Positions 1 through 14,365 are shown, numbered from the stretch's first letter. The stretch: 64,000 bases of DNA from Paracentrotus lividus (GCA_940671915.1 CALNVZ010003426.1:16698786-16762785), one strand, 5' to 3'. Translations and numbers: made by a program. The notes: generated from the letters alone by a model not told the origin.

Positions 1-3000
1 ATAAAGGGTTCTCCCTTTCTTTTAAGAAGTTTAGCTCGACTTGTATTGACTTTAAACTTGTGCTGCACAAATAGTTTATTCTTTTAATCTTTTTGGGGGA
101 CATTAGGCGGCATTTACACTTTTTTGAGGGGACACACATTTCTAAAGACCCACACATGTTTATTCTATCCACGTGCACGAGTTGTAATGAATCTCTCTCC
201 TCGAGAGCATTTACATTTCATCATGAATCGAGTAGATTTATAGAGTCTTCAAATCACGTCCATTCATATATTGCCCTGTTCATACAGGATAAGGTTTAAC
301 TTTTCCAAAATGCCCAATAAACAGGGTAGTAAATGTTTTTTAAAACAAACTTTAATTTTTTTATTGTTTAAAATGCTTTTATAGTGACTGATTTAGCAGT
401 TTAAGAAGTAAGTTAGGAAAAATATATTGCAAATATCTTCACTGTTTCTATGAAGCAAACTATGAGAAAATGTCACCTCGAATTTAATCTAAATGATTTT
501 TAAAAAAAACTATTTCGAAATATTTTTGCCATTACTTCTTGTGTTGATTATTCATAAATAAATAAAGTTATTATAACGTCGAAAATTTAAGTAAAATATA
601 TACGTATTCGTCGTCTATATATGTGGTGTGTGTGTGTGTGTGTGTGTGGTGTGTGATGTTATGTGTGTGTGGTCCATGGTATATGGTGGTTATATAATGC
701 ATTTGCGTATATTGTCATGTTATAGGAAACTTATAATATATTATTTTATTATATATATATATATATATATATATCTATAAATAATATAATTTTTTCTAGG
801 GGTGGAATACTAATGGTAGATATAAAAAAAAAACCGGCACTTTGACCATTTTAGTAAGTTTTCCATGATGCAGCTGGTTAAAAGGGAACAGTTATACATA
901 AAATCCTGTCACCAACCGGCATACCATTTTTTCCCCCGATTCGCCATCTTGGAAAAATAAATTATAATCCATTCTATATTTTAAATAAAAACAAACAAAC
1001 AAACAAAAAGCCACCTTGAGAACAAGTAAGTCCCAAAAAGAAAGAACAGATTATTAACGTGACCTTGAACCATACAATAATTATGACCTTATCGTTTTCG
1101 TTCAAAACCGATTGATAACGTCTACATGAATGATCTACAGAATGATGGCTTCAGTAGCATTCCCTAGACGATATTTCAAAGTAATAACTCAGGGTATGGC
1201 CTTGTATAAAGTTACATTGCGAGTGTGTCCTTGTCACTGCCTCCTACTACGAAAGGCTTAAGTATAGCCTATTAAGATGAATTTAATACGATGTGGAGAG
1301 GTAGTAAAGTGAACACTTATATATATTTTTTAAATATAATAACCATAAACAATGTAGGCCACAACAGCTGAATTAACATTTGTTTTTAATGTGACAAAGA
1401 GGGCTAGGGGTCTAGGTATATTGATGATAAATAGTTTCATGTTCCATCATACACGATTACTAGAATATGCACCAATGGCTCTCTTTTCCCCCACCCCCTC
1501 CTTCTCTCTCTTTCAATATAAATGTATATAATGGCATTTATACTTTTTCCTTATCTATCAGTTTCACGCTATATCGCAAAAAATTATTTTGGTGCTTATG
1601 CAAAATAGCTGAAATTCGTACATTAATTTAATTTTACAAGTCTGTTTTATGTTGTTGTATTTCTTTTCTTTCTGTCTTTTTTCAATTTTTATTGTCGGCC
1701 TTATTCTTATATTCTGAAAAAAGGAAACTAATAATGCCGTCGTGCATATGTAATGACCCAATTTTGGTAATTCACTTTTTGAAAATCAGGGCAGGCTTTA
1801 TTCGAATGCATTAATACTGAACGAAGAATAACCCCGTATAGAGTAAAACCAGCTGTTAAAACGCAATTCGTAATATAAATTATGCAAGAAACAGGAATAA
1901 AGGGCGCCCTATTTCACACACAATTTTTCTTCTTGTAAATTAAACCCTGGGCACATGGGCTAGACAGTCGACACCACTGGGATCAAGATGACGCACACTT
2001 GTAAAGGGCATGCAAATCGCTTTTTGGAGTGGCCTGTGTAGTGTGACAAGGACACCATCGAATCAATTTAGCAAATGTTGAAATGTCGGGGAAACGAGAC
2101 GTAATTAAAGTCATCCCCATTATACAAATTGTGTTTATCTTCGAGCTGCTGGCTGTCATAGGTTGAGAGGTGACATAATCAAGCTCTCTGCGCAAGCTAC
2201 GTTTATACAAACATTTCAATATGTCTCATATACACCCTTCATGAGGAAGCGTTTGAGGTAGAGCATGGTTTTATTCACGTTTCTCACGTAACCGAATGTT
2301 TGCCTTTACAACTAATTAATGTTTTTTTTTCCGAATAAACATAAGCCTTACTTTAATTTTAGGTTTAAGTGTTTATGAATAATTCGGGGCCTGTGAAAAC
2401 ACCCATTGAGTAATATCAAACAAGGAATAGGGTTTTAAAATACGAAATTATATGGAAACGTGTGCTTAGGAAAAAAATAGTTTGTAATTGGTTGGTAAAA
2501 ATACTAGCATCACCCACAATTCATACGTAACATTAATTTGTTTTATGTTGAATAATAAACCAAAATGCTTTTAATGCGCTTTTCTTCATTGACATCACAA
2601 CAATTTATGTATCGAGGAATATACTCGTCTATATAAAAATTTATACCGAGTTCCGGCGAGTAGAAGAAAGGTATGGTTACAAGAGTCAGTCTGAAGTTTG
2701 TCGCAACTCCGATCACTTCATATGAGACATGCCATTAATACTTAATATGGATAGGCATACACACTGAGAAGACCATTGAAAAAAAAAAATACTCCCAAAA
2801 CTTGCTTTGTATTACAGTATGTGTAAAAAAATCGTATAGTCGGGGGAAAAAATTTAGGTGTGAAATCTTTTCAAATAATGTGTGTATGTGATACTAAATT
2901 AAAGCCAAAAGATACTTGGTTGTGAATAATCTTCATATTATAAAAAAAAAAAGTTTCAGCTCCTTTCCTGCCAGGGCTTGTCTTCCCCACGTAGGTAGGT

Positions 3001-3233
3001 TTAAAGATGTCTGTCTCCAGGAAAAATCAAGAATTCACCGACGTTGATGTACCACATCAACGGGACAGGCGTTACCCCGCACTGCGGTACGGGTGCAGGG
3101 TTGGAGTTTATGACCCTTTCTTTCTTCTCTTCGTTCCGTCTGGTCAAAATACACATACTTTGTTTCATGTTCTTTTTATTTATTATAATTATTTTTGCTT
3201 TACAGGAACGAGGGCGGTATTTTATTAAAGGCC
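1..3233. other. No gene seen
   Basis: AT-rich DNA with a TG run (625-648), an AT run (750-773) and homopolymers. ORFs are at most about 80 codons and show no signal peptide, domain or good splice context. Confidence 0.6.
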
Positions 3234-4221
3234 TAGGGTAGATGTAGGGAATACTGGCCACTTATGCTCATTTGCTTAATTAGCACATGAAAACAATGAA
3301 ATCACAAAAGAAAAAGATTCTCATTGCTTAGCTACATCATTCAACTTTATTTTCCCCAAAAAATTGAGGTAATCAAATATTTGGTGAGGCAGTTATATGC
3401 AAATAATGACGTCATCGTAAATTGTCCGGTATTCCCTAGAGTGTAGGAAATACCGGACAGTATGTTTTTACCCTTTTTTTTGTATAAATATCTGTCTGGA
3501 AGCACTGATTTGAATGTAAACCATCAACTTAACATGTTTGTACTGATTCTTTATATCATTATTCATTTTTAGAAGATTATATGCATTTTACTACAAAATT
3601 TCAAAACACTCAGAATAACTTTATATATCATGTAGATCATGACATATCACAATAATAATAAAGAGAAATAGACATTTCAAAATTTTCAAACAATTTAATA
3701 AATAAATATAATACATTATATATGCAACTTACTATTTGATCTACATGCTTAGCAACTCAACCCGGAAGTAAAACAAACAACCGTCCATGTGGTGTCCGGT
3801 ATTCCCTACACACAAAATAACTGACTAGCACTTTTCAACACACTACCACCCCAATACACATGCTTTGTACAGTGCATAAACTCCATACACGTTTGGCCCA
3901 CCCTCCACACATGTCCATAATGCATGAAATAGAGGTCATGCCCCAATTCTATTTTCATACCATTACATTCTCTAAAATGTCAATTTTTACATCAGGCCAT
4001 TTTTCAGGCTTCAAATTTTCCTACCTTGACAGATTGTGGTAGTTTTCTCGGAGATTTCTCACTTGTTGTTGTCGAATACAGCATTCAACTTTCCCAGACA
4101 GACCACCTGACCAATAGATGCCGGTATTTCAACTCAGTTGATCTTATGTTGGCAGCTAGGGCTGGACATGTGGTGACCGTCCGGTATTCCCTACTGTCCG
4201 GTATTCCCTACGGGTACCCTA
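3234..4221. mobile_element. 988 bp element studded with TGTCCGGTATTCCCTA
   Basis: The ends are TAGGGTA and TACCCTA. The motif TCCGGTATTCCCTA or its inverse occurs at about 3245, 3425, 3440, 3796, 4180 and 4197. There is no transposase. Small ORFs here have no recognisable features. Confidence 0.7.
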
Positions 4222-4527
4222 TACGACAGATATTTTTATTTTATTGATTATTATCAAGCAAGACTTTGTATCAAACAAACAATGAAATATAGTCTTTTCA
4301 ACAGGAAATCCTTAATTATATGATTTTCTTTAAAAAAAGAAAACAAAAAACGAAAACAAAAACAAGGCAAATGATAAGGCGTAAATATTCGTATTCATAC
4401 AATGAATAAAAGCGCCGTAAATTATAAAAAATAACAACAACATTGTACCATTTTATTTGACGCAGACTGTATGGCAGAATATAAATAGGAAAGAATAGAA
4501 AAAAATCCTGTTTAGAAAATAGTGGTA

Positions 4528-4528
<1 letters not shown>

Positions 4529-4580
<52 letters not shown>
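4529..4580. repeat. Poly-A run
   Basis: About 52 consecutive As, followed at 4645-4683 by a GA microsatellite. ORFs over this stretch are repeat artefacts. Confidence 0.95.
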
Positions 4581-4582
<2 letters not shown>

Positions 4583-4641
4583 AGAAAAGCATTCCTAAAC
4601 ATTTCGTAAAGTATTTGGTATGAAACTGCGAGGAAAAGGAG

Positions 4642-4686
<45 letters not shown>

Positions 4687-5210
4687 GGGGGGAGTGGGAG
4701 AGGAAAAAAAAACATATAAAAAAGTGAACGCCGGGTTCGAAAATATAGTAAACAGTCATTCTGTCAATCGACAAACACATTCACAATATAAATTGAGAAT
4801 AGATATTCCCCCAAATATAGACATAACGACTAACATATTATTATTGAATAATGAAGCAATGTCAAAGCGTTAGAGTTGAATGAAAGCTTTGATGTACATG
4901 TTAATACAGACGGGGTGCGAAAGGGATATTTTATAAGCAAATGTTTGATGCAAGAAAGCGCATGTAAATGTTTGTTCAGCTCTCACTTTTGAGTAAATTC
5001 CTGCATGAATAGAATACTAATATATCACTGTCACATGCGTATTAGGATTGGGAGTAAGATTTGGAATTTATACCTTAAATTGAGATTATATTGAGACTAC
5101 CATTCTTGTTTGTTTTCGACTAAATTTTCATTTCAGGGGTGGCCCATGAAGGCCCGCACCACAACAAAGTGAAGGTGCAGCAATGACTTGTGGTGATAGT
5201 AGGAAGCTTA

Positions 5211-5392
5211 CAGGCCCGTAGGATTTTTACGGGAGGGTTCGAAATCTGCATTCTTTTTCACCTCACGCCGGGCGAAGAAATAGGTGCATTAAAACTTTAT
5301 TTACGTCACCCTGGCCGCGCAATAAACGGGTGGGGGGGGGTAGGTGTTCAACATTTTTCTGCCTTCGGCTCTCAAGAAGAGTACCATATATT
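5211..5392. mobile_element. CAGGCCCGTA element, partial copy in opposite orientation
   Basis: CAGGCCCGTAGGATTTTTAC-GGGAGGGTTCGAAATCTGCA matches the right end of the element at 42637-43015 in reverse complement. GTAGGTGTTCAA...GCCTTCGGC.CTCAAGAAGAGTACCAT matches 42800-42850. The far terminus is missing. Confidence 0.7.
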
Positions 5393-5439
5393 AGCTACAC
5401 ATGCATACACACACCCACACACACACACATACACATACA

Positions 5440-5483
<44 letters not shown>

Positions 5484-5950
5484 TGCTTATTATGAGCGCA
5501 CACAAGCAGTCACTTATGAACAAGCAGACTGAACTCATTTCAAAATGTCGACATCAAAACAAATTCTACCTATGCAACTTGAAAAAATAAGTTTGCATAT
5601 CTTCGTACAACCCAATTTAACGCTTCTTCTCATGTTTATCTCTTACCCTCTCCCCTCCTCTCTTTTTTTCCCCTCTCTCTCAGCCCCCTGGCCCTTCTGA
5701 CCTCTCCACTCCCCCCGCCCCCCCCCTCTTCTCTCTTCTCAGTGCGCTGAATAACTCTGCGTTAAAATTGGTTAGCCGCTCTGCGCGCATTTTTATTTAT
5801 TTATTATCAATTTATCTATATTCAATGATTGTTAGAATGTTCATTAGTTGCCTGAGGATCGTCTATGCAGGCGTGAAACTTGCGAGTAGCAATAAAAATG
5901 AACCAACCGTCAAAATTATGATTTCTAGACTGTGTTATATATTATATATT

Positions 5951-5981
<31 letters not shown>

Positions 5982-6039
5982 TATATATATTTATATATAA
6001 ACATATATAGTAATGATTGACAAACATTTTAGTTCAAAT

Positions 6040-6170
6040 GCAGTGACCATGGTGACCCGGGTTCGACTCCGGCGGAGGCAATTTTTGCAACCTGAAATCA
6101 AAAATGGATGGACAGCTCTGGGGGGTCATTGGTCAAGCTACGTCACAAAATTATCTATAAACCAATTTCT

Positions 6171-6175
<5 letters not shown>
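6040..6175 (+). mobile_element. tRNA-SINE, partial copy
   Basis: CCCGGGTTCGACTCCGGCGG has an intact B box, followed by ATGGATGGACAGCTCTGGGG, GTCA-AGCTACGTCA and a pyrimidine tail, as in the copies at 33144 and 56692. The tRNA head lacks its 5' half. Confidence 0.65.
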
Positions 6176-6201
<26 letters not shown>

Positions 6202-6202
6202 T

Positions 6203-7809
6203 TACAGGGGTCCGAAAGAACTATACACTTTGAAATGGCTGCCAAATGAAAATATTTCATTTTAGGTAACAAAATTTACATTGTATGGAAAGCTCATTAT
6301 CCACACTTTCATATCACACCAAAATCCGAAATAAGTCATGCATGAATGAGCAGCGTTCACTTTGTAAAGGTATGGAAATTAGGGTGCGCAGGAATTGCCC
6401 TACCAATTTGTATCAGGAAAGTCATTTGGAGCTTATGGAATGAGGATGATATGCAGATTACTGATCAATTATGATGAGTTGGGGTTTGCTATGAGAAATT
6501 TGTAGAATTGGGGATTTGATTTCATGCATGAGTGATGAACAGGAATATGTATTTCCTATTATAGCATTGTAGCCTCCAAGTTGTCTTCAGTGGTGTGTTA
6601 GTGGTAGTCAGGATGGGGTGCAGAACAAGTAGATGCAGGGTAAGATTTTTGATCCCTTTTGATGATCGTTTGATGATCTTTTGGATTGTCTGATGTCCAA
6701 CATCAGTGGCATTTTTTTTCTTCAACAAACAGATTGGTGCATCGAAAGAGGAGGAGGACACGTTGAGCATTGAACGTACAATGTACAGACTTTTATTTTA
6801 ATTTTGCATTATCAGATTTTTTCCCCTCCTTTTTGTTTTGTTACAGGATTGGATGAAACAAGTGTAAAATCGAAAAGAACAAAATTCAACTGAAAATAAA
6901 GACCGACATGTTAATTTCACAAATTTGTGTTACACTGTACCATATTCCTTTACAAAAGTCCAAATTGCTAAAATGACTGGATAATTGGTTGGTTGATCAA
7001 TTGAGTTGATTGATTTATTGGACATGGTGATTGAAATAACTATGAAGATGATGTAATGCTTGATTGATTAGTTGAAACATTTGGAGACTGGTACACTGTT
7101 GATTATAAATGATTGCTAGCTGGGTGTTGATTGTCTAATTTATGTGACTGATTGATTGATAGATTGATAGATTGTCATCAACCATCCCAATTTGGGTAAA
7201 TGTGAGTAGACCGGGATGCAGGAAGGTTGTCAGAATATTTGGAGTAGAAACCAATGAATATGAATGTTCAAAAACACACCCATGCAAAAAGAGAGAGAAA
7301 GATAGAGAGAGAGGGAGGGAGAGAAAGAAAGAAGAGAGAGGGAGAGAGGAAGGGAGAGAAAAAGAAGAGAGAGAGAGAGAGAGAGATTAAATACACCACT
7401 GAAGGACCTCACTAAATAAACCTTGGAAAGTTACAATGCAACAATAGGAAATACATATTCCTGTTCACTCATGCATGAAATTGTATTCCCCAATTCCACA
7501 AATTTCACTTAGCAAACCCCAACTCATCATAATTGATCAGTAATTCTGCATATCATCCTCAATTCCATAAGCTTTAAATGACTTTCTTCATACAACTTGG
7601 TAGGGCAATTCCTGCGCACCCTAATTTCCATACCCTTTACAAAAGTGAACGCTGCTCATTCATGCATGACTTATTTTCAGACTTTTTGGTGTCATATGAA
7701 AGTTGGGATAATGAGCTTTCCATATATATAAATTTCATTACCTAAAATGAAATATTTTTCATTTGGCAGCCATTTCAAAAGTGTATAGTTCTTTTCGGGA
7801 CGCCCTGTA
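6203..7809. mobile_element. 1.6 kb element with about 380 bp inverted arms, TACAGGG ends
   Basis: The left arm (TACAGGGGTCCGAAAGAACT... to GGAATATGTATTTCCTATT, about 6203-6575) reappears inverted at about 7435-7809, ending GGGACGCCCTGTA. Landmarks: GGGTGCGCAGGAATTGCCCT and CTCATTCATGCATGACTTAT. The centre holds ATTGATTGATTG-type simple DNA and a GA microsatellite. No transposase ORF. TA flanks suggest a Tc1/mariner origin. Confidence 0.8.
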
Positions 7810-9446
7810 TATATATACATAATATGTATATATGCTTATATATGCTTTTATGTGAGCCCAGCCTCATACGTGGCGACACATACGTTGTATACGTGGTTTT
7901 GATATGCAGTGCCTTATGGCAAAACATAGTCGTTAATTTAAAATCAAATTGAGTGTCGATCGATAGCGGCTTTAGCGGAATTCTGGAGGTCACAACAAGT
8001 TCTAACTTGCAACGTGCAACTTTTCATGGATGTTGTAGAAAAGTTCTATGTTGTTTTCAGACACGCGCGTTGCAGGTACGTCACAAAGGGGGTTTTACAA
8101 TACCTTTCCAAAAGACACGTAGAAATTGCTGAAATTTGTCCATGACGCCTAGGCCGGAGGGGGAGGGGGGGCGGGCTAACAGACCTGCATGCACCCACGA
8201 CCCGCTGAGACCACCACATTCGCTAACTGCGTTAATATGTAGCAGTTATAGGAACATGCTTTGCGCTGAAGTGTGAACTGAGGCATGATCGAAAACGGTG
8301 TAAACCAGACGTTTTGTAATTCTCACTGACAGCCCTGCGCAGCCAAATAAAACAAATACCCCCATGAGCGTTTGGGCACACCATGATAAGTGGAAAGCAC
8401 GAAATTGCATTCCTCCTGCCGGTTCAGATGAACAATCTCAGGTGAATGAATAAGAACATAACCATGATGAGGTGCCAATATTTACACGCATATACCTCAG
8501 TTCCGATCATGGATACTTCTAGTAGGTATCCATGGTCCGATATGTTCGTTTTATTTTTTCCCTTGAGAAGGGGGAGTGGTGAAAAGTGATCTGGATAAAT
8601 TACATTTGGATTGGACCCAAGTAGGATTTTCTAAATCTCAACGGATTTATTCTACCAAAAAAAAATAAACACAACACACACACACACACACAAAAAACAC
8701 AATAATATAAAGGAAAGGCACTCGCCCCCACGAAAAACAAAACAGAAACACAACACGAAACACACAAAAAAAAAAAAAGGAAAAGCGTTTTTCATATATG
8801 GTACGTACAGTTTGAGATTATTAAAAAAATAAGTTAAAAATGTAATCATGATACAAAATGCATAAACGAACCGAAACTATTTCCGTGGGAATGTATTGCT
8901 AAGGTACTGTCTAAACCACCATAAATGCGCACCTAAATCCTTCGTCCAAGATTTTCATGTGAAATCCCAAGCAGAGCTGACTCATATAGGCGCACGGCAA
9001 ACCGACATCCAGTTGTGACCATGACGTAACTATTGGCACATCATCTTAAATCGAGTAATACTACAGTATAGAATTCGACTGGAATCAACACGTTGCAATG
9101 GGATTTAATAGGGGAAAGAATAATCAAATTCACATAATCAATCTTGTTGCGTTAAGTGCTCGTTACATTGTTTGCAGTGATTATGTGCTATGTAATCAAA
9201 TTACAGATCTATTTTTAGAATTATTCGAAGCAATGCTAAGTGGTTTACCGTCCGTGCATCAATCTTAAATAAAATCTGTGTTTATATGGTTTATGTTAAA
9301 ACTATTTTAAATTATCATATTAAAAAGAGGTGTTTAAAGGTGTCGTATTATATAAAGCACGGATTATGTTTAAAAAAAAAAAAATCTCGTCTTTGTCAAT
9401 ATTGTTTCATTTAATAAAACAGGAAGATTAACAAGGAAAACAAAAC
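7810..9446. other. No gene seen
   Basis: Mixed DNA, somewhat higher GC near 7980-8460. The 65-codon minus ORF at 8652-8849 is low complexity (A/C-rich tract). No splice-bounded coding segment recognised. Confidence 0.55.
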
Positions 9447-9692
9447 AGAGATGCCAGCGCTACGGAATAATCATAACATTAGGAATTAGAACGCAAATAA
9501 CCCAAATAGTTAGAACAGCTAAAATAAATGACCTCTCACTAGAGAAAGCATGAATAATAATATTTTGTTCCGTCATTCGATTTCGGGAATGTGTTCAAAT
9601 CGATAGTTTTCTGTCTTTTGTTAACAAGACATTTATTTCAGCTGTTCTAACTATTTCTAATGTTATAATTATTCCATAGTGTTGGCATCTCT
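9447..9692. mobile_element. AGAGATGCCA MITE, copy 1 (246 bp)
   Basis: The left end AGAGATGCCAGCGCTACGGA-ATAATCATAACATTAG and right end CTAATGTTATAATTATTCCA-TAGTGTTGGCATCTCT are inverted. Inner blocks AATAGTTAGAACAGCTAAAATAAATG and its inverse extend the arms. A second copy is at 36533. Confidence 0.85.
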
Positions 9693-12299
9693 AAATAAGT
9701 AGGGGTAAAACGGTTCTGTCCATACAATCGCAATGCGCTTTGCAATTTCACGTGCACAATAATTTCGAATTCTCTTATTCAAAACTGTGAAAATGTTAAA
9801 AAGTTACCTAACCAAATATTGTAAGACAAAAAGTTAATTAATCAAAAAAAAAAAAAAAATTGAAATAAATAAAATAATATTCAGGAGGGATTCCTGTCGG
9901 AAATTTTGCAAAAATTAAAAGATGAAATAAAAAGATTAACTCTTTCATCTGCTTTTCTCCGTTCAAGAAAACCTCTCTCTGTCTCTATTTCATGTTTGTC
10001 TGCATCAAACCACTCTTATCATCTCATCTTTCATTGTTTCTTCCCAGTTCACCTCTTTCAGTCGAATTCAAAAAACTTTCTTGCGTTTTTCCTTTCTTTC
10101 CTCCTTTTGTGTAACACTTAACCCGATTGTCATTTTGTTTTGTAATAATCTGTGGCAGAACAAAATGTCAGTTACCCTACAAAGTATTTTCATCTTATAA
10201 TACAGGAAAAGCGAATATTCATAATTGATTTGCGCTTTTCTATCTGAAAAAAAAGAAGTGTTAATTGTAAGTGGATACATGGGGAGACAGTATTTAAAGA
10301 GAAACCCTTAACATCTCGGCTGATGGAACACACGGAAGTTCACTGAAAGACCATGATTTTTTACAGTTTTAGGCACTACCAAACATTATTGTTGTGCTTT
10401 ATTTTTACAAGTAAAGCATTTCTAGCAGAACTAAGGTTCTTCTAAGGCATAAAACATTTTTTTTTCTCATTAAAGGGAATTACGATCTAAACTTGTATAT
10501 TGATTTGTCTGGAGTTGAGGAGCTTATAGTCATTAATCAGATATATGTTACTTTAATGCCATTGCTTACATTTTCGTCACGTGTTACTGTCTCTGCTTTA
10601 AAACCACTAAACGGATGAAGACTTACCGGCACCCTCATGATGCTGAAATGCTAAGACGTACTCCATATGCAGTAATAATTAAGTAGATTCTTTGTTTGGG
10701 AGTGTGTTCTTGGCATTTCGTAAATTTCTTTCGAGAGCATTTCACCTGCTTTCGACACCCCACAGTTTAGAAAGTGCGATTTCTAACACCAGGTCACAAG
10801 AAAGGTCTCTTTGTCTGTCAGGCGGTAAGTGCAGGCTCCCTTTTTACTTCAGGATTCTTTTTACTGCATCATTTTTTTTTCTTCTTATAGGGTGTTTTCT
10901 TTTAATTTGTATTTAAATAGTGACGGCTTTCACAGACTGAAGAAAAAAACATTTTTTATGTGCTTAAATTTTTATAATATATGACGACATATGATTACTT
11001 GCTCTTCCACAATACCGATCTGATTAATTTTACACAATCACTAATCATCATAACTTATAAGCTATGATGTATTTCAACACTAACAGACAAAGTAAGATAA
11101 TTCACACAAATATTTTAAAATATATGTTTATATCAGGAATGCTTTGCAGTCTTATTTTGATTTCATTTTATTTCGACTGACTCTATTTGAGATCATTCTT
11201 TAAAGATAAATAGTTGCGATTCCATCCATAAAATCAAATGACCCTTCGGATTGTTTAAATTTATTCTAATTTCCTGGTCTGCATGATTTTTACTACAAAT
11301 GTTCATAGAGGGAAGTATTTTTGTTTTAAATAAAAACTCGTTAGTTTAATTTGAATTACCATCATACGCATTATTTTTGTTTTACTTTATGTGACTCAAA
11401 ACGATTGTGTGACTGATTTATTAGTGTTTTGTTAAATGCATTGAGATCGAACCAAGATCTTGATTCCTAAATAAGCCATAAATATGTATGCACCATGATA
11501 TTTTGAAAACATGCTTCTGTAAGAAAGAAGGAAACAAGAATGCAGACAAAAATGCGGTTTATCATATTGAATGCATTTCGATATCCTGAGTGGAGAAAAA
11601 ACTCGGTTCTGACCTGTTTTAGAGGCACTTCACAGTGCAGGAAATGAGCTCAGGTAATGGAATTCCAATTCAAGACAAACTGCTTCACAACTCATCCAAG
11701 TAAAGCTGAAATGATTGTCTTGTAGGGGTGGTGGCTTGTAGAGGCTATCGAGTTTTGATGGATTTTTCATCCAGAGATAATTCAAAGCAAAAACACAAAC
11801 ATATTTAACATTGTCGTCTATTGTAGTCTACGTGGGTCAGATTCCAACATTTGCAGAGAATTTGACTGATTGATGAAAACTAAATCAAACTACAATATTC
11901 ATGTTCTTGTAATGATTTAATAATCAATAATGCTACGTGTACCATTGGACTTCTCCATGTCACTGCAAATAATTTACATAAATGTATTACCCGCATATCC
12001 CCTAACACACACTTTAAAAGTAATATGTTTAGAAGCGTGCCTCTTTTTTTTTTCAAATTCATTTATTTATTTATTGATATTAATGTAGTCTGATAAACAC
12101 AATTACCAACATTATCATACGTAAAGGGAAAACAAATGCGTTTCGCAATGACGTACATAGATTGTAACTGCAATAAAAGAAAATGTCGTAAATAAAAGTC
12201 TAATAATATCAGTATTTTATTATTATTAGTATTTAAAAATTGTACGCCTTCATCGTTATAAATGTAATAACGTTTGCTTTGGCAGCGGGAGAATGTGAG

Positions 12300-12346
<47 letters not shown>

Positions 12347-13239
12347 ATATTCAACTAAAATATGTTCGCTTATTTTACACGTTTAAAAAAATATGCCTGG
12401 TGTAAACAGCACGTCATCAGAAGCCCCCTCGCGAACATCATTTAATTTGTCGCAATTTTGAGCATATGCTGACAGGTTCATCAACTTTGACAAGTATCAT
12501 ACAAGAACCCCACGCTTGGAGAGATTATCGCCCCCAATTCAATTTGATTCCTCTATTTCTTGTGCGAAACCGGAAAGAAAGAAAAAGGTCATGAAATGCT
12601 AGAGCGTCAGATTGTTTCAAGATCACACCAAACTTGCTGGTCTGTCGCCTTTCATACCGGAGCACTGAAGCTATTGACATGATTGAAGAAGTTAAGCCCC
12701 TTATGATTGATATACCCTAAATTTGATATTCAAAATGTGAGGGGCTAAAAAAAAGGAATAAATAAAAAAAAAAAAAAAAAAACATCTACAAAACGTATGT
12801 GTTTATGTATTTGAGTGAATTTTACTAATATCTAGGTCATTTAAATAAAAAACAACTAATGCAATATGCCAAAGAGGACACTTAAAATGCAAGGTTAATT
12901 GTTTTGCCTAATTTGATAGCCATAGCACGTCGTTATACCAAGTCAAGAGAAGACTTTGAACGATGAGCATCTTATGCGTCAAGTTTTGCAATGTGCGTTA
13001 TACCTAAATACATAAACATCATAGTTGGGAAGTAAAAAAAAAATACAAAAAAATACAAAATACAAAAAAAAAAAAAAGAATTACATACAATGTAATCATG
13101 ACAATATTTCAGTGACAAAAAAAAAAAAAAGGATACATAAATAGTTGAATAAAAACAAACAAACAAAAAAAAACAAACAAAAAAACAAACAAACACCTAA
13201 ATAAATAAACTAAAATCTAAGGTTGATTTAAGATTTGTA
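9693..13239. other. No gene seen
   Basis: AT-rich, with poly-A runs near 12765 and 13020-13190 and a GT microsatellite. The ORFs found are short and compositionally biased. Confidence 0.55.
12300..12345. repeat. GT microsatellite
   Basis: About 22 GT units. Confidence 0.95.
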
Positions 13240-14058
13240 TAATAATAATAATAATATTAATTTATAAAGCGCAATGTTTATGTAGATATATTCCAATGCG
13301 CTGCAAGAGCTCCTAGTTGCTATGATATTCTAAATGAACAGATGAGTTTTCAATTTTGATTTGAAATTCTCAAGTGATGAGGATTTCCATATTTCCAGTG
13401 GCAGTCCATTCCACAATCTAGGGGCTGCACATAAGAATGAACGGTCTCCTAGGGTTATTTTTGTTTTATGTGAGGCTATCTGTAGCAGGAACTTGTCGTG
13501 TTTGCTACGTAAATTGTGACCATGAGTTTCAGATGTCAAATTCAACAATTCCGTCACATATTTGGGGGCTTGACCATTCAACGCTTTGAAGACATTCATT
13601 AGGATCTTAAAAGTGATTCTTTGTCGTACAGGCAACCAGTGAAGTTCCTTAAGAAGTAGAGTGACTGAGGAGAATTTTGGAAGGGCATAGATTAGTCGAG
13701 CACATGTATTTTGGACCCGCTGCAATTTAGATATTTGTGAATCTGGCAGTCCGTATAATAAACTGTTACAATAATCAAGTTTGCTAGTAACACATGCATG
13801 AACAATAGATTTCATGATATCTTGATCAAAGTATTTACGAATACGTCTTAGGTTGTATATCATAAAATATGCCGATTTGCAAACACTAGTTATGTGAGAT
13901 TCCATGTTCAAGTGGGTGTCAAAAAGTACACCAAGGTTTCTAGCAGTATCACTTGGTGTTATGACACCAACTGAACTTCGAAACCTGGCGTGAAGTGCCA
14001 ATGACCAACAGTTCTGTTTTCTTACCATTTAACATCAACTTATTTTGCAGCATCCACG
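13240..14058 (-). mobile_element. 5'-truncated LINE (CR1/L2/Rex1-like) 3' end
   Basis: Minus-strand sequence holds the C-terminal part of a non-LTR retrotransposon ORF2, then a 3'UTR ending in GCGCTTTATAAATTAATATT followed by ATT repeats, the typical tail of CR1/L2-type elements in marine animals. Upstream of about 14058 the match to pol stops, so the copy is truncated. Confidence 0.8.
13330..14058 (-). pseudogene. LINE ORF2 C-terminal region with one frameshift
   Basis: The long frame from about 13980 down reads SSVGVITPSDTARNLGVLFD, then SHITSVCKSAYFMIYNLRRI, LDYCNSLLYGLP, LQRVQNTCARLIYALPKF and LLKELHWLPVRQRITFKIL, ending KLKTHLFI. These are the conserved C-terminal blocks after the RT domain in CR1/Rex1/Jockey-like elements. 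Upstream, in another frame, WMLQNKLMLNGKKTELLVIG is the normal preceding block, so there is one frameshift at about 13975-13985. The first 20 or so residues of the annotated open frame (MVRKQNCWSLALHARF) are out of frame and not real. About 230 codons are otherwise intact, so the insertion is fairly young. Confidence 0.85.
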
Positions 14059-14365
14059 CATGTTTATATAACTTTTTTCTCGTCTTCTTGTACTTTTAAT
14101 GAGGCAAAATAATAATTATTTAAACGAGTCCCTCAATTCTGGAAAGCAGTTAATATATACTTTATCTAAGTAATTTCTAAAGAATTGTTCATGGACCCGC
14201 TGAGGTACATTGTGATGAAAATTCTATCGCATTACTCATTCGAGTGATGTTCATTATCACATAATGTGTTTAAAAACTAAATCTGTTCAAAATTGTTCTA
14301 CGGTATACTTCAATTGTTTGAAGGAGGAATTTTGCGTCACAAAAAAAAAAAAATAATAAAGAACA

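Noticed and set aside
4512-4780. Several ORFs over the A- and GA-rich stretch
   Set aside because: The translations are poly-Phe, Ser-Leu or Arg-Glu repeats produced by microsatellites.
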